A stretch of DNA of 64,000 bases from Treponema putidum (lineage in GTDB: Bacteria > Spirochaetota > Spirochaetia > Treponematales > Treponemataceae). Under the pieces are notes generated by a model. The model ran no database searches and was not told the DNA's origin. It worked only from the letters and a program-made list of their open reading frames with translations. Position numbers and translations under genes: made by a program. Positions within the stretch are counted from its first letter, which is position 1, and each line of letters starts with the position of its first letter. The DNA is taken from assembly GCF_000755145.1 (NCBI RefSeq), contig NZ_CP009228.1:248001-312000 (forward strand), given 5' to 3'. Positions 8,748-17,355 of the stretch are shown here, piece after piece.

Positions 8748-10037
8748 TTATAGTCCTCTTGCGCTAAGATTCCAGAACCCGAGCTCGTTTGTAGCACCGG
8801 TAATAACCTGAATTTCAGCTTCGATTGTTCCGTCTGCATGTAAGCTTCCGTCCCAAGCACCCGCAATAACGTTTGCCTGTTTTACATCTCCGATAATGGT
8901 CTTCATCGGGGGAAGTTTTACAACAGCGTTTGCGTTTCCGTTAGAAACTACAGCATTTCCTAAGGGGTTTGAGTCGGCAAGAGACTGACTTGCACCGTCT
9001 TGACCGGCATATTCATCGGTTACGAGAACGGTCTTGATACCCATCTCTTCGATCTTGCGGCAGTTCATAATCAAGTCGGCATCGGGATTTCCGAAACCTT
9101 CTTCAGAAACGATAACTGCATCGCAGCCTAGCTGCTGAGCCAACTTTGCTGCAAGGTTAGAAGACCTTTCCTTGTCTGCAAGAGTAACGTTTTCATTTGT
9201 AATGACTACACCCATAAAGTTGATGTCTTTTCCGTGCCTCTTATAGAGCTCATGGATAATGGGGCTGTTCTGGTGAACATAGGTCGGGTTTTTATCGCAT
9301 GCAGAAACGCAGTTACCGCTTACGATTGCACCGTCCATAACTTCTGTGGGGTACATAATTGTGGGAAGAATTTGCTTTACGTCGATACCGTAGTAATAGG
9401 TGTCGTGTAAAAGTCCCTGACTTTGAAGCATATAAACATAGCCTACCTTGGGAAGGTTCGGATACTGTTTAGCCTGCTCTGCGAAAGGAAGAGTTTCGTA
9501 TGTTTCTACAGAAGAGGGTTTTACATTTTTAGCAGCTTCTCCGAGGTATCGGGCTGTTTTTAGGCCCATAAGGCGTAAGGCCTTCTCTTTAATAGCACGG
9601 GTAACATCGTCTTGGATTTTACAATCAACAACAAGGTTTACGGTCTTTGAGAAGGGTGTGTATTCGGCACCCGGGCCGCTCATGTCGATGATACCTTCCT
9701 GAAAACCTACAACTGTTCCGGTTGTAACTACAGCAGCACCCTTCAATACGTGGGTTTTACCTGCTCCAACAGTAGCCTCCTCACCGGTAAAGAAACCGGG
9801 GAAGCAAACGCCGCTGCCTTCTACCTTGCATCTGGGTTCAAGAACATCTTTTACAGGGATGATTCGGGTGTTATCACCGGGTTTTGCAATGTGCAATTCA
9901 ACACCGGTTACAAGCGGATCTTCCTTGATAAGAGCCTCAAGTTCAGCTTTGTTTACTTCAAGGCATGTTCCGTTAACGGCAGTTTTGTTTCCAAATTTCA
10001 TGTCGTTAATGGGGATAATACCTAATTCAAGTTTCAC
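8748..10037 (-). CDS. grdE: glycine reductase complex component B proprotein GrdE
   Basis: A 429-residue protein. I place the start at GTG 10037-10035, because AGGAGGT lies six bases upstream and the product then begins VKLELGIIPI as in other GrdE proteins; a longer frame from 10115 would run through the promoter. GrdE is a proprotein cleaved at an Asn-Cys site, the new N-terminal Cys becoming a pyruvoyl group that binds glycine. Here the site is N242-C243 in SGNCVSACDKNPTYVHQNSP. It is first in a two-gene operon with grdB, driven by a consensus promoter. The function follows from the family; the strong promoter fits a major fermentation enzyme. Confidence 0.95.
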   Translation of the reverse strand: MKLELGIIPINDMKFGNKTAVNGTCLEVNKAELEALIKEDPLVTGVELHIAKPGDNTRIIPVKDVLEPRCKVEGSGVCFPGFFTGEEATVGAGKTHVLKGAAVVTTGTVVGFQEGIIDMSGPGAEYTPFSKTVNLVVDCKIQDDVTRAIKEKALRLMGLKTARYLGEAAKNVKPSSVETYETLPFAEQAKQYPNLPKVGYVYMLQSQGLLHDTYYYGIDVKQILPTIMYPTEVMDGAIVSGNCVSACDKNPTYVHQNSPIIHELYKRHGKDINFMGVVITNENVTLADKERSSNLAAKLAQQLGCDAVIVSEEGFGNPDADLIMNCRKIEEMGIKTVLVTDEYAGQDGASQSLADSNPLGNAVVSNGNANAVVKLPPMKTIIGDVKQANVIAGAWDGSLHADGTIEAEIQVITGATNELGFWNLSARGL

Positions 10038-10086
10038 TTTTGACCTCCTAATATTTATAGTCAATAGATTGATTACTTTAGCTTTT

Positions 10087-10115
10087 ATTATAGCAGGAAT
10101 TAAGTATATAGTCAA
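10087..10115 (-). promoter_or_regulatory. consensus promoter of grdE-grdB
   Basis: On the minus strand TTGACT (10115-10110), 17-base spacer, TATAAT (10092-10087). The predicted 5' leader is about 40 bases, too short for a glycine riboswitch. Confidence 0.85.
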
Positions 10116-10155
10116 TTCTAAAACTTGAATTTATGAATATAAAATGAATAAAATT

Positions 10156-10773
10156 TTATCGTTTTGAGTATTTGCAGCCGCAGTAATCCTGCCTATAAAG
10201 CCCGTATTTTTTGCTTAAATTTATGGAATCAAGGTAGCCGTTCCGTTTTTTAAAATCACTTGGAAGCCATTTACAAGTTTCACTTTCAAGGGAAAGACCT
10301 ATATTATTAAGTTTTTCTGCATTTTTTAAGGGACTCACCGAAAGGGTTGAGGTAAAAAAATCAAAACCGTCATTTTTAGCCCTTTCGGCAGTTTTTTTTA
10401 GCCGTAAAAGGTAGCACCTCATACACCTTTCTCCCCCTTCAAGGCAGTCTTCCAGCCCTTCGGATATTTTATAAAATTCATCAGGAAGATAGGGTTCTTC
10501 AAATATGTCTATAATATGAGGCGATATGTTTTCGTCATTGTATATAGAAATAATATGTCTTTGTTCCTCAGCTCTTTTTGTGTATTCTTCATCCGTGTCT
10601 ATATTAGGATTGTAATAGAAAACAGTAAGCTTAAAAAAAGGAGCCAGTTTTAAAATAACGGAAGAACTGCAAGGCGCACAGCAGGAATGGAGCAAAAGGG
10701 TCTTATTATTTGAACCCAATTTTTTTACGGTTTCCTGCATCAATCTGTCATAGTTTATTTTTTGAGCCGTCAT
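10156..10773 (-). CDS. queH: epoxyqueuosine reductase QueH
   Basis: A 205-residue protein of the DUF208/QueH family, which reduces epoxyqueuosine to queuosine in tRNA anticodons. Visible family cysteines are HSCCAPCSS (residues 29-37), CLEGGERCMRCY (about residues 108-120) and the C-terminal YCGCKYSKR; together they coordinate the iron-sulfur cluster and metal. The length is typical. Its ATG overlaps the stop of the DHH phosphoesterase gene upstream (ATGA, 10773-10770), so the two are translationally coupled. No other queuosine genes are in the window. Confidence 0.9.
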   Translation of the reverse strand: MTAQKINYDRLMQETVKKLGSNNKTLLLHSCCAPCSSSVILKLAPFFKLTVFYYNPNIDTDEEYTKRAEEQRHIISIYNDENISPHIIDIFEEPYLPDEFYKISEGLEDCLEGGERCMRCYLLRLKKTAERAKNDGFDFFTSTLSVSPLKNAEKLNNIGLSLESETCKWLPSDFKKRNGYLDSINLSKKYGLYRQDYCGCKYSKR

Positions 10774-11954
10774 TGCGGAATAAGGGTTTTAACTCTTTTG
10801 GAAATCTTATCGACATAGGCCGGAAGATCCGTGATTTCAGTGCGGGGAAACCTAAAACCTATAGCTCCGGGATGGCCTCCTCCGTCTTCAATACCGAATT
10901 CGCTTAAAATGGGTCTTACATCAATACCCTTTACATCGCCCGATGCTCTTATTCGAAATTGAATTTTATCGGAAATTTCTGCAGGATCAAAGTATGCCGA
11001 TATGCCCACTCCATGAACTTTTTCGGCGATATTATCCGTAGCACGTTTTATAACGCCCAAAAATTGATTATAATCAATTCCGGAGCTTAAAGCGTCTGAC
11101 CGCTTTTCATCTAAGATAATGGTTCCTATACGCCCGTCATAAGAAACATTTTTCATTATCTCGTTATAAAGTTTTGCATCTTCATCCGACAGCTTTTCTA
11201 TCAAATCCAGTATTTCTTTAACGGAGCTTATATTTCCCGATCCCTCATTAAATTCTTTGCTGAGTATACTATTGAATTTTTTTAAAAAATAATCATAAAA
11301 GACCTTATCTCTGCGTTTAAAAAGATAATTTCCCATTTTTGCATCGCCTATCATACCTGTAAGCATTGCAAGGACTATATTTCGGGAATAGAGATCACTT
11401 ATACCGTATTTTTTTAAAATCTCAGGGCGTTTTTCAAGTTTTAAACACATTTGCCCGATTATTTCGCAGGTACTTGAAGCTCTCATTGTAAGCCTATAAT
11501 CTTCATCTCCCGAATAGTCCGCATCAGCCGTAAAGTGATGATCTATCTCAACTTTCGGTATTTTTTTATTATTAAAAAAAAGCCTAATCTCATCATTTAA
11601 GGCTATCATATCGGGTTTAGGGGTATCCAAAATAACGATAACATCGGGTGCCGTAGGAACAGTCAAATCTTTTACAAACAAAAAAATAGAATTATAGCTG
11701 CAAATACCGGCAAAAAACGAAAGATTTTCAGGTACACCATCTTCTAAAAAAATACTGACCGTTTTTCCGAATTTACGCAGCAGCAAACCGAACGCTACAA
11801 GAGAAGAGACACAATCTTCATCTGCATGTTCATGCCCTAAAAGCAAAAAGGATGATTTAGAATATATAAGTTCAAAAATCCTCTCCATTACCGCATTTTT
11901 TTTACCTATGCTGAGAGGTATCATTTTTTTTGTTTCAGAATTCCCATAACTCAT
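10770..11954 (-). CDS. DHH/DHHA1 family phosphoesterase (NrnA-like)
   Basis: A 394-residue protein with the order of motifs of DHH phosphoesterases: LLGHEHADEDCVSS (about residue 37, an altered form of the usual HxDxD motif), DVIVILDTPKPD (about residue 100), KVEIDHHF (about residue 134, the DHH signature) and the DHHA1 glycine motif GGGHPGAIGF (about residue 365). Relatives degrade nano-RNA, pAp or cyclic dinucleotides. The altered first motif leaves the exact substrate open. The ATG lies seven bases after a -10 box with no ribosome-binding site. It is divergent from clpS and leads the queH pair. Confidence 0.85.
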   Translation of the reverse strand: MSYGNSETKKMIPLSIGKKNAVMERIFELIYSKSSFLLLGHEHADEDCVSSLVAFGLLLRKFGKTVSIFLEDGVPENLSFFAGICSYNSIFLFVKDLTVPTAPDVIVILDTPKPDMIALNDEIRLFFNNKKIPKVEIDHHFTADADYSGDEDYRLTMRASSTCEIIGQMCLKLEKRPEILKKYGISDLYSRNIVLAMLTGMIGDAKMGNYLFKRRDKVFYDYFLKKFNSILSKEFNEGSGNISSVKEILDLIEKLSDEDAKLYNEIMKNVSYDGRIGTIILDEKRSDALSSGIDYNQFLGVIKRATDNIAEKVHGVGISAYFDPAEISDKIQFRIRASGDVKGIDVRPILSEFGIEDGGGHPGAIGFRFPRTEITDLPAYVDKISKRVKTLIPQ

Positions 11955-11961
11955 GAAGTAC

Positions 11962-11989
11962 AGTATACCACATTATATTAAAATATCAA
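11962..11989 (-). promoter_or_regulatory. promoter of the DHH gene, leaderless type
   Basis: TTGATA (11989-11984), 16-base spacer, TATACT (11967-11962), then seven bases to the ATG at 11954. Transcription should start at or beside the start codon. Confidence 0.65.
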
Positions 11990-12088
11990 TGTCTTTTTTT
12001 TCTTTTTTTCTTTTTTTGCAAATATACCTATATTTTTAACGAATTCATCGTTTTCTTAAAGAATATTATTAAAAAAATAAAAAAATGC

Positions 12089-12117
12089 TTGTAAAATATG
12101 GATTTTTACAGTACTTT
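12089..12117 (+). promoter_or_regulatory. promoter of clpS-clpA-aat, leaderless type
   Basis: TTGTAA (12089-12094), 17-base spacer, TACTTT (12112-12117), then six bases to the ATG at 12124. The promoter overlaps a longer possible reading frame from 12085, which argues for the later start. Confidence 0.6.
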
Positions 12118-12123
12118 ATATGT

Positions 12124-12429
12124 ATGGAAGTAAAAAAACAGCCCCAAAAGGGGACAATTATTTCTGATAAATTTATAGAACCTGAAAATTATAGAGTTAT
12201 ACTCCTCAATGATGATTTTACCCCAATGGATTTTGTTGTGGCAATTCTTGTTTCTATCTTTAATAAGTCACCGGAAGAGGCCGAAGCTTTAATGTTTAAG
12301 GTTCATAAAACAGGACAAGCATCCGTTGGAATTTATGTATATGACATAGCAGCAACAAAATGCTTTCAAGTATTAACAGCAGCAAAACATAATAATTTTC
12401 CGCTGCAGTGCACGGTTGAAAAAGTATGA
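12124..12429 (+). CDS. clpS: ATP-dependent Clp protease adaptor ClpS
   Basis: From the ATG at 12124 the protein is 101 residues, the usual ClpS length. The core motif YRVILLNDDFTPMDFVV (about residues 23-39) carries the pocket that binds N-terminal Leu, Phe, Tyr or Trp, and VHKTGQASVGIYVYDIA is the second family signature. ClpS delivers N-degron substrates to ClpA. An upstream ATG at 12085 is in frame, but it lies inside the promoter and would add 13 hydrophobic residues not seen in the family. The stop overlaps the clpA start (ATGA, 12426-12429). Confidence 0.92.
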   Translation: MEVKKQPQKGTIISDKFIEPENYRVILLNDDFTPMDFVVAILVSIFNKSPEEAEALMFKVHKTGQASVGIYVYDIAATKCFQVLTAAKHNNFPLQCTVEKV

Positions 12430-14804
12430 ATTTTACAGTAAGCATAACGGTCAGACGCATTTTTCAAGATGCGGTAGAAGACGCAAAAAAAAGGAATCAT
12501 GAATTTGTTACTCCTGAGCACCTCTTGTGGGCAATTATGTTCAATCCGAAGGCTTTGGAGCTTTTTACCCTGTCAGGTTCGGATCTGGGCTATATTCACG
12601 ATAATTTAAATACATACCTTAAAAATAAAATTCCTATAAGAACCCAAAATACTCAAGCAGAACCGATTCAAACAGTAGGCCTTCAAAATGTTTTTGAAAG
12701 AGCTATTTTGAACTGTAATGCCGCCGAAAAGTCGGTTATAGGTATTAATGACATAATAGTAAGCCTTATGGACGAGGAAAAAAATCATTGTTCTTTTTTT
12801 ATGAAACAAAGCGGTATAGACCGGCTAAGACTCTTGCAGCTGGTAAGCAGCCCCGATTTTTATGATGACGGCAGGCAAAGAAGCGCTTATGAAAATACCG
12901 AAAAAGAAGGGCAGGCCGAATTATTCGTTTTAGAAGACAATGCGGACGATCAAGTACAAAATACTGAAACGCCGAATACAAGAACAAACAAAAAAACTAA
13001 AACACAAAGAGGTTTCCTCGAAAGATTTACTGTAAACTTAACTCAAAAAGCCTATAGGGGGCATATTTCGCCCATTATAGGGAGAGAAGAAGAAATAGAA
13101 AGGACTATTCAGATTTTATGCCGCAAACAAAAAAACAACCCGATTCATGTCGGCGCGGCCGGAGTGGGAAAGACGGCTATAACTGAAGGTTTGGCAATAC
13201 GTATTGCAAAAAACGAAGTTCCGGTTTTTTTAAAAAACGCAAATATCTACAGCTTAAGCCTATCTGATTTAATGGCCGGAGCAAAATTTAGAGGCGACTT
13301 TGAAGAAAGGCTAAAAAGGATAGTCCTTGAAGCATCAAAGGAAAAAAATGCTATTCTCTTTATAGATGAAATTCACACCATTGTAAATGCAAACTCGGGA
13401 GGGGGCGGAATTGAGGCCCCGGATCTTTTAAAACCTGTCCTGACCAATGGAAGGGTGAGATGCATAGGGGCTACAACATTTGAGGAGTATAATAAACATT
13501 TTACAAAGGATGCAGCTTTAGCACGCAGGTTTCAAAAAATAGACATTGAAGAGCCAAGTGAAGAAGAAACCGTTAAAATTTTAAAGGGCCTTCGCGAAAG
13601 TTACGAGAAATTTCATAAGGTTCATTACAGTGATGAGGTTTTGGAGTCGGCAGTCCATCTTTCGGCTCTTCATATCAGGGATAGGTTTTTACCCGACAAG
13701 GCTATAGACCTCATAGATGAAGCCGGGGCTCTGATTAAAATAAGAGCTGATAAAGAAAAAAACGAAGATGAAGCTGATGAAAAAGGCCTTGAAGAAAGAG
13801 CCTTGCCGGAGGTAAGCCTTTCGGACATAGATAAGATAATTGCAAAAACGGCCAAGATTCCGGAGCAAAGGGTTTCGGTAAACGAAACGGAAAAGCTGCG
13901 GCACTTTGAAGAAATTCTTTCAAAAAAAATCTTCGGACAAGATACAGCCATAGAGGGAGTTACCAAGGCAGTAAAACGCTCCCGTGCAGGCTTCCGCTCT
14001 AAGGATAAGCCGGTTGCAAACTTTTTGTTTGTCGGCCCCACCGGTGTCGGTAAAACCGAGCTGGCTAAGACCCTTGCCGAAGAGCTGGGTATTCCCCTCC
14101 TCCGCTTCGATATGAGCGAATATCAGGAGAAGCACACGGTAAGCCGACTTATAGGTTCACCCCCCGGTTATGTAGGCTTTGAAGAAGGCGGGCTTTTAAC
14201 CTCTGCCGTACAAAAAAGCCCGAATGCGGTTCTTCTATTGGATGAGATAGAAAAAGCTCATGCCGACATTTATAACATTCTCTTACAAATTATGGACTAT
14301 GCTACCCTTACCGATAATCAGGGCAGGAAGGCGGCCTTTAACAATATAATTCTTATTATGACAAGCAATGCAGGCTCTTCCAACATAGGAAAACCCTTAA
14401 TCGGTTTCGGAGGAGAGCGTATTTCGGAATCGGCTGTCGATGAAGCCGTCGAAAAGACCTTTAGCCCCGAATTCAGAAACCGTCTGGATGCAGTTATAAA
14501 ATTCGGCCCCCTTACGATGCAGGTTATGAGCCTTATTATCAAAAAGGAAGTAGAAAAAATACGCTCCCAACTTGCCGAAAAGGACATCAGTCTTGAGCTT
14601 GAAGAAGACGTTATTTCTCTTTTAGCAGAAAAGGGATATTCGGAAGAATTCGGAGCCCGAAATGCAGCCCGCCTTGTCGAAGACGAATTTGTAACCCCTT
14701 TAACGGATATGATTCTTTTTGGGGAAACAAAGAAGGGCAGCTCAGTAAAATGCCGAATCGGGGACAAACTTAAAAAGCCCTATTTGGTATTAAACGTAAA
14801 ATAA
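12426..14804 (+). CDS. clpA: ATP-dependent Clp protease ATP-binding subunit ClpA
   Basis: A 792-residue class I HSP100 unfoldase. Residues 1-145 are the Clp N-domain that docks ClpS. The first AAA module has Walker A GAAGVGKT (about residues 243-250) and FIDEIHT; the second has GPTGVGKTE (about residue 538) and LLDEIEKAH. An IGFG sequence (in SSNIGKPLIGFGGE, about residue 655) matches the IGL/IGF loop that docks ClpP, and no M-domain of the ClpB/ClpC type is present. It is translationally coupled to clpS and followed after 27 bases by aat, which defines its job in the N-degron pathway. ClpP is not in this window. Confidence 0.95.
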   Translation: MNFTVSITVRRIFQDAVEDAKKRNHEFVTPEHLLWAIMFNPKALELFTLSGSDLGYIHDNLNTYLKNKIPIRTQNTQAEPIQTVGLQNVFERAILNCNAAEKSVIGINDIIVSLMDEEKNHCSFFMKQSGIDRLRLLQLVSSPDFYDDGRQRSAYENTEKEGQAELFVLEDNADDQVQNTETPNTRTNKKTKTQRGFLERFTVNLTQKAYRGHISPIIGREEEIERTIQILCRKQKNNPIHVGAAGVGKTAITEGLAIRIAKNEVPVFLKNANIYSLSLSDLMAGAKFRGDFEERLKRIVLEASKEKNAILFIDEIHTIVNANSGGGGIEAPDLLKPVLTNGRVRCIGATTFEEYNKHFTKDAALARRFQKIDIEEPSEEETVKILKGLRESYEKFHKVHYSDEVLESAVHLSALHIRDRFLPDKAIDLIDEAGALIKIRADKEKNEDEADEKGLEERALPEVSLSDIDKIIAKTAKIPEQRVSVNETEKLRHFEEILSKKIFGQDTAIEGVTKAVKRSRAGFRSKDKPVANFLFVGPTGVGKTELAKTLAEELGIPLLRFDMSEYQEKHTVSRLIGSPPGYVGFEEGGLLTSAVQKSPNAVLLLDEIEKAHADIYNILLQIMDYATLTDNQGRKAAFNNIILIMTSNAGSSNIGKPLIGFGGERISESAVDEAVEKTFSPEFRNRLDAVIKFGPLTMQVMSLIIKKEVEKIRSQLAEKDISLELEEDVISLLAEKGYSEEFGARNAARLVEDEFVTPLTDMILFGETKKGSSVKCRIGDKLKKPYLVLNVK

Positions 14805-14831
14805 AAAGGTGCGGCCTTTTAGCAAAAACAA

Positions 14832-15575
14832 ATGCAGACCGATTTTTCTTCATTATCGCTTTTAGGTTCTACGGAAAAAGATATACTCTTAAAAAGAAGC
14901 CAAAAGGATTTTCCTTGGCTTGAGAGTGAGGATTTTTTTGATTTTAATAAGGCCTTGGGAGAGGAAGATTATATTCAAAAATCCCAAGATGATGAGGCCA
15001 TATCGGGGGGAAATCTTTCGCCGGGGATGATTCTTTCGGCCTATAAACATTCTTTTTTTCCTTGGTTTTCCGAAGAAGACCCTATAATCTGGTTTTCTCC
15101 TTGCCTGAGGTTTGTAATCGACAAGGATTCTTTTCATATTCCGTCCCGCTTAAAAAGGGAAATAAAAAAGGCGGATTTTAGGATAAGCCTAGATTCTGCC
15201 TTTGATCAGGTTATAGAAAACTGCGCCTTAATCAAAAGAGAGGGGCAAAAAGGAACTTGGATCACCGATGACATGGTTCAAGCCTACAGGATTCTTCATA
15301 AAATAGGCTTTGCCCATTCCATCGAAGCATGGAGAGGAAACGAATTGGCGGGAGGCTTTTACGGCCTTTATATAAACGAGGTATTTATAGGCGAATCCAT
15401 GTTCAGCAAGATAAGCGGGGCATCTAAAACAGCCTTTGCCCTCTTTGCCCAAGACTTCTTTGAAAACAAAAAAGGCATTTTAATAGATGCCCAAATTCCT
15501 TCCGAAAACATAAAACGCTTCGGCGGCTTTAAAATACCTAGAAATCGGTACCTCGGGATTTTGAATTCTCTCTAA
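14832..15575 (+). CDS. aat: leucyl/phenylalanyl-tRNA-protein transferase
   Basis: A 247-residue enzyme that transfers Leu or Phe from aminoacyl-tRNA to proteins with N-terminal Lys or Arg, making them ClpS/ClpA substrates. Family motifs in order are GGNLSPGMILSAYKHSFFPW (about residues 59-78), IIWFSP, TWITDDMVQAY (about residue 140), HSIEAW, ELAGGFYGLYI and GESMFS (about residue 185). It is third in the clpS-clpA-aat operon. A small hairpin, AAAAGG/CCTTTT at 14804-14820, separates it from clpA and may tune its expression. The extra N-terminal segment (about 55 residues) is somewhat long. Confidence 0.95.
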   Translation: MQTDFSSLSLLGSTEKDILLKRSQKDFPWLESEDFFDFNKALGEEDYIQKSQDDEAISGGNLSPGMILSAYKHSFFPWFSEEDPIIWFSPCLRFVIDKDSFHIPSRLKREIKKADFRISLDSAFDQVIENCALIKREGQKGTWITDDMVQAYRILHKIGFAHSIEAWRGNELAGGFYGLYINEVFIGESMFSKISGASKTAFALFAQDFFENKKGILIDAQIPSENIKRFGGFKIPRNRYLGILNSL

Positions 15576-15598
15576 GGACATGTCAAAGTAAAACAGAA

Positions 15599-16249
15599 TT
15601 AAATACTGTAATAAAGCGAAAAAAAGTGCATTATGCTTCCGGCTATAACAAAGAGGTGCCAGATACTATGAGCCCATTTTACTTTCTTCATTGCATAAAA
15701 AATACAGCCGGCAGTGTAAATAATTCCGCCTATAAGCAAAAACTTAAAACTTAAAAGCGGCAGCTGTTCTTTTAATGGTTTTGAGGCAAAGATAATGAGC
15801 CAGCCCATGGGGATATAGGTAATAACCGATAAAATCCTCACCCTGCTTCCGAATACCGAGTATAAAACTATGCCTAGGACAGCCATTCCCCAGATAATGC
15901 CGAAGATAGTCCAGCCCACCGCTCCATGAAGAGCCGAAAGGCAGTAGGCAGTATAGGTTCCGGCTATAAGCACATAGATTGAACAGTGGTCAAAGATGCC
16001 GAATACTTTTTTTGCCTTTAAGGGAAGAGCATGGTATAGGGTCGAAAAAATATAGAGGATTATTAAGGAGGCTCCGAAAATGGTAAAGCCCACTACGTAA
16101 CCGGCCTTTAAATCCGGCGGCGCATAACGGGCAGCCCTTATAATTAAAAGCACAAGGGCGGCAATCGAAAGTCCCGCTCCTATACCGTGAGTTACGGAAT
16201 TTGCAATTTCTTCACCTATAGAATATCTGCGTTTAATTTCTTCTTTCAT
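15599..16249 (-). CDS. hemolysin III / TrhA-family membrane protein
   Basis: A 216-residue protein with about seven hydrophobic segments and the motifs of the hemolysin III (YqfA/TrhA, PAQR-related) family: [15 protein letters not shown] near the N-terminus, STLYHALP (about residue 67), [15 protein letters not shown] (about residue 87) and the C-terminal [12 protein letters not shown]. The conserved Ser, Asp and His residues are those that bind zinc in PAQR proteins. Despite the family name a cytolytic role is not established here. It converges with aat with a gap of 23 bases and no obvious terminator between them. Confidence 0.88.
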   Translation of the reverse strand: MKEEIKRRYSIGEEIANSVTHGIGAGLSIAALVLLIIRAARYAPPDLKAGYVVGFTIFGASLIILYIFSTLYHALPLKAKKVFGIFDHCSIYVLIAGTYTAYCLSALHGAVGWTIFGIIWGMAVLGIVLYSVFGSRVRILSVITYIPMGWLIIFASKPLKEQLPLLSFKFLLIGGIIYTAGCIFYAMKKVKWAHSIWHLFVIAGSIMHFFSLYYSI

Positions 16250-16389
16250 ATTTGTTTAGACAGCTTAAATGGACTAAAGTTGCAGGTGGAAGACAATAGC
16301 TAAAAATATTGTTCAATTAATTTTGAATCTATACAGTCATATAATCCACTGGAAAAAACTTTGTTTATATTCATTTATTGAAATAATGA

Positions 16390-17292
16390 TTAATTATACA
16401 TAATACCAAAATAATCCAAACATTTTTTCATTAAATCCTGTCCGGTAAGACAAGTATCTCTTAAAAACCCGCGTTCATTTTTCCAATTTTTAATTCCTCT
16501 GTAATAGTAAACTTTTAGTTCTTCAGTAATTATGAAAGGGACAATATTGTGTTTAAGACATTCTTTGAACATTATTAATCTTCCAATACGGCCATTACCA
16601 TCTTGGAATGGATGAATAGCTTCAAATCGGACATGAAAATCTAACACATCATCAAAAGTGATTTCAGATTTTTCATTGTATTCCATTAATAATAATTTCA
16701 TCTCTGCCGTAACATTCTCAGGTTTTGTGGTTTCATTTCCACCCACTTCGTTTTCCAGCATTTTGTAATCCCCAGCCTTAAACCATGATTTCTGACTATC
16801 AGTTGTTCCCGACTTTAAAATATAATGAAGCTGTTTTATGAAGCTTTCCGAAAGTTTCGTATGGGCACCTTCGATTATTAAGTCAATACAATGGAAATGA
16901 TTTACCGTTTCAATAATATCATCAACTCTAACAACTTCATCTGTAACGCCAAGTGTTTTTGTTTCAAAAATGAAGCGAGTTTGATCATGTGTAAGTTTTG
17001 ACCCTTCGATATGATTTGAATTATAAGTAAGGTCAATCTGAATTTTGTGATAAATTCCGCCTTTCAAGCCAGCTTCCTTTTCACGTTTAAGAAATGATAA
17101 AAGAGTAGACTGTTTTGCAGCATGACGATTTTTTCGATGAGGCTTTTCTGCATCAGAAGGAATATTCCATGTTTTGCCCTCTAGAAGAGCCCCCACAATT
17201 CTACCCTGCAAGCAGTAATTTCTTACACTACGTTCACTAATTTGCCAGCGTTTTGCAGTTTCTTTAACAGATATGTATGTTATCTTATTCAT
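16390..17292 (-). CDS. Fic-family protein with N-terminal DNA-binding helix
   Basis: A 300-residue protein. Residues 1-45 form a helix-turn-helix of excisionase/MerR type (ISVKETAKRWQISERSVRNY). The Fic domain carries the complete catalytic motif HPFQDGNGRIGR (about residues 222-233), so AMP transfer (or related nucleotidyl transfer) is plausible. An inhibitory motif of the form S/TxxxEG/N is present before it (SNHIEG, about residue 98), as in self-inhibited class II Fic proteins. The start codon sits seven bases after a TATAAG box (17305-17300) and has no ribosome-binding site. Targets are unknown. It lies downstream of lon in the same direction, separated by 63 bases. Confidence 0.88.
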   Translation of the reverse strand: MNKITYISVKETAKRWQISERSVRNYCLQGRIVGALLEGKTWNIPSDAEKPHRKNRHAAKQSTLLSFLKREKEAGLKGGIYHKIQIDLTYNSNHIEGSKLTHDQTRFIFETKTLGVTDEVVRVDDIIETVNHFHCIDLIIEGAHTKLSESFIKQLHYILKSGTTDSQKSWFKAGDYKMLENEVGGNETTKPENVTAEMKLLLMEYNEKSEITFDDVLDFHVRFEAIHPFQDGNGRIGRLIMFKECLKHNIVPFIITEELKVYYYRGIKNWKNERGFLRDTCLTGQDLMKKCLDYFGIMYN

Positions 17293-17355
17293 AGGTATTC
17301 TTATAACATATTATCGGCAATATATAAACTGTTTTTATACTTAAAATCCGCTCGC

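Noticed and set aside
10038-10155. Glycine riboswitch in front of grdE
   Set aside because: The promoter at 10115-10087 leaves only about 40 nt of leader, with none of the paired glycine-aptamer sequence.
14318-14767. 149-codon frame antisense to clpA
   Set aside because: Overlaps conserved AAA sequence and shows the Ser/Arg-rich composition of an antisense shadow.
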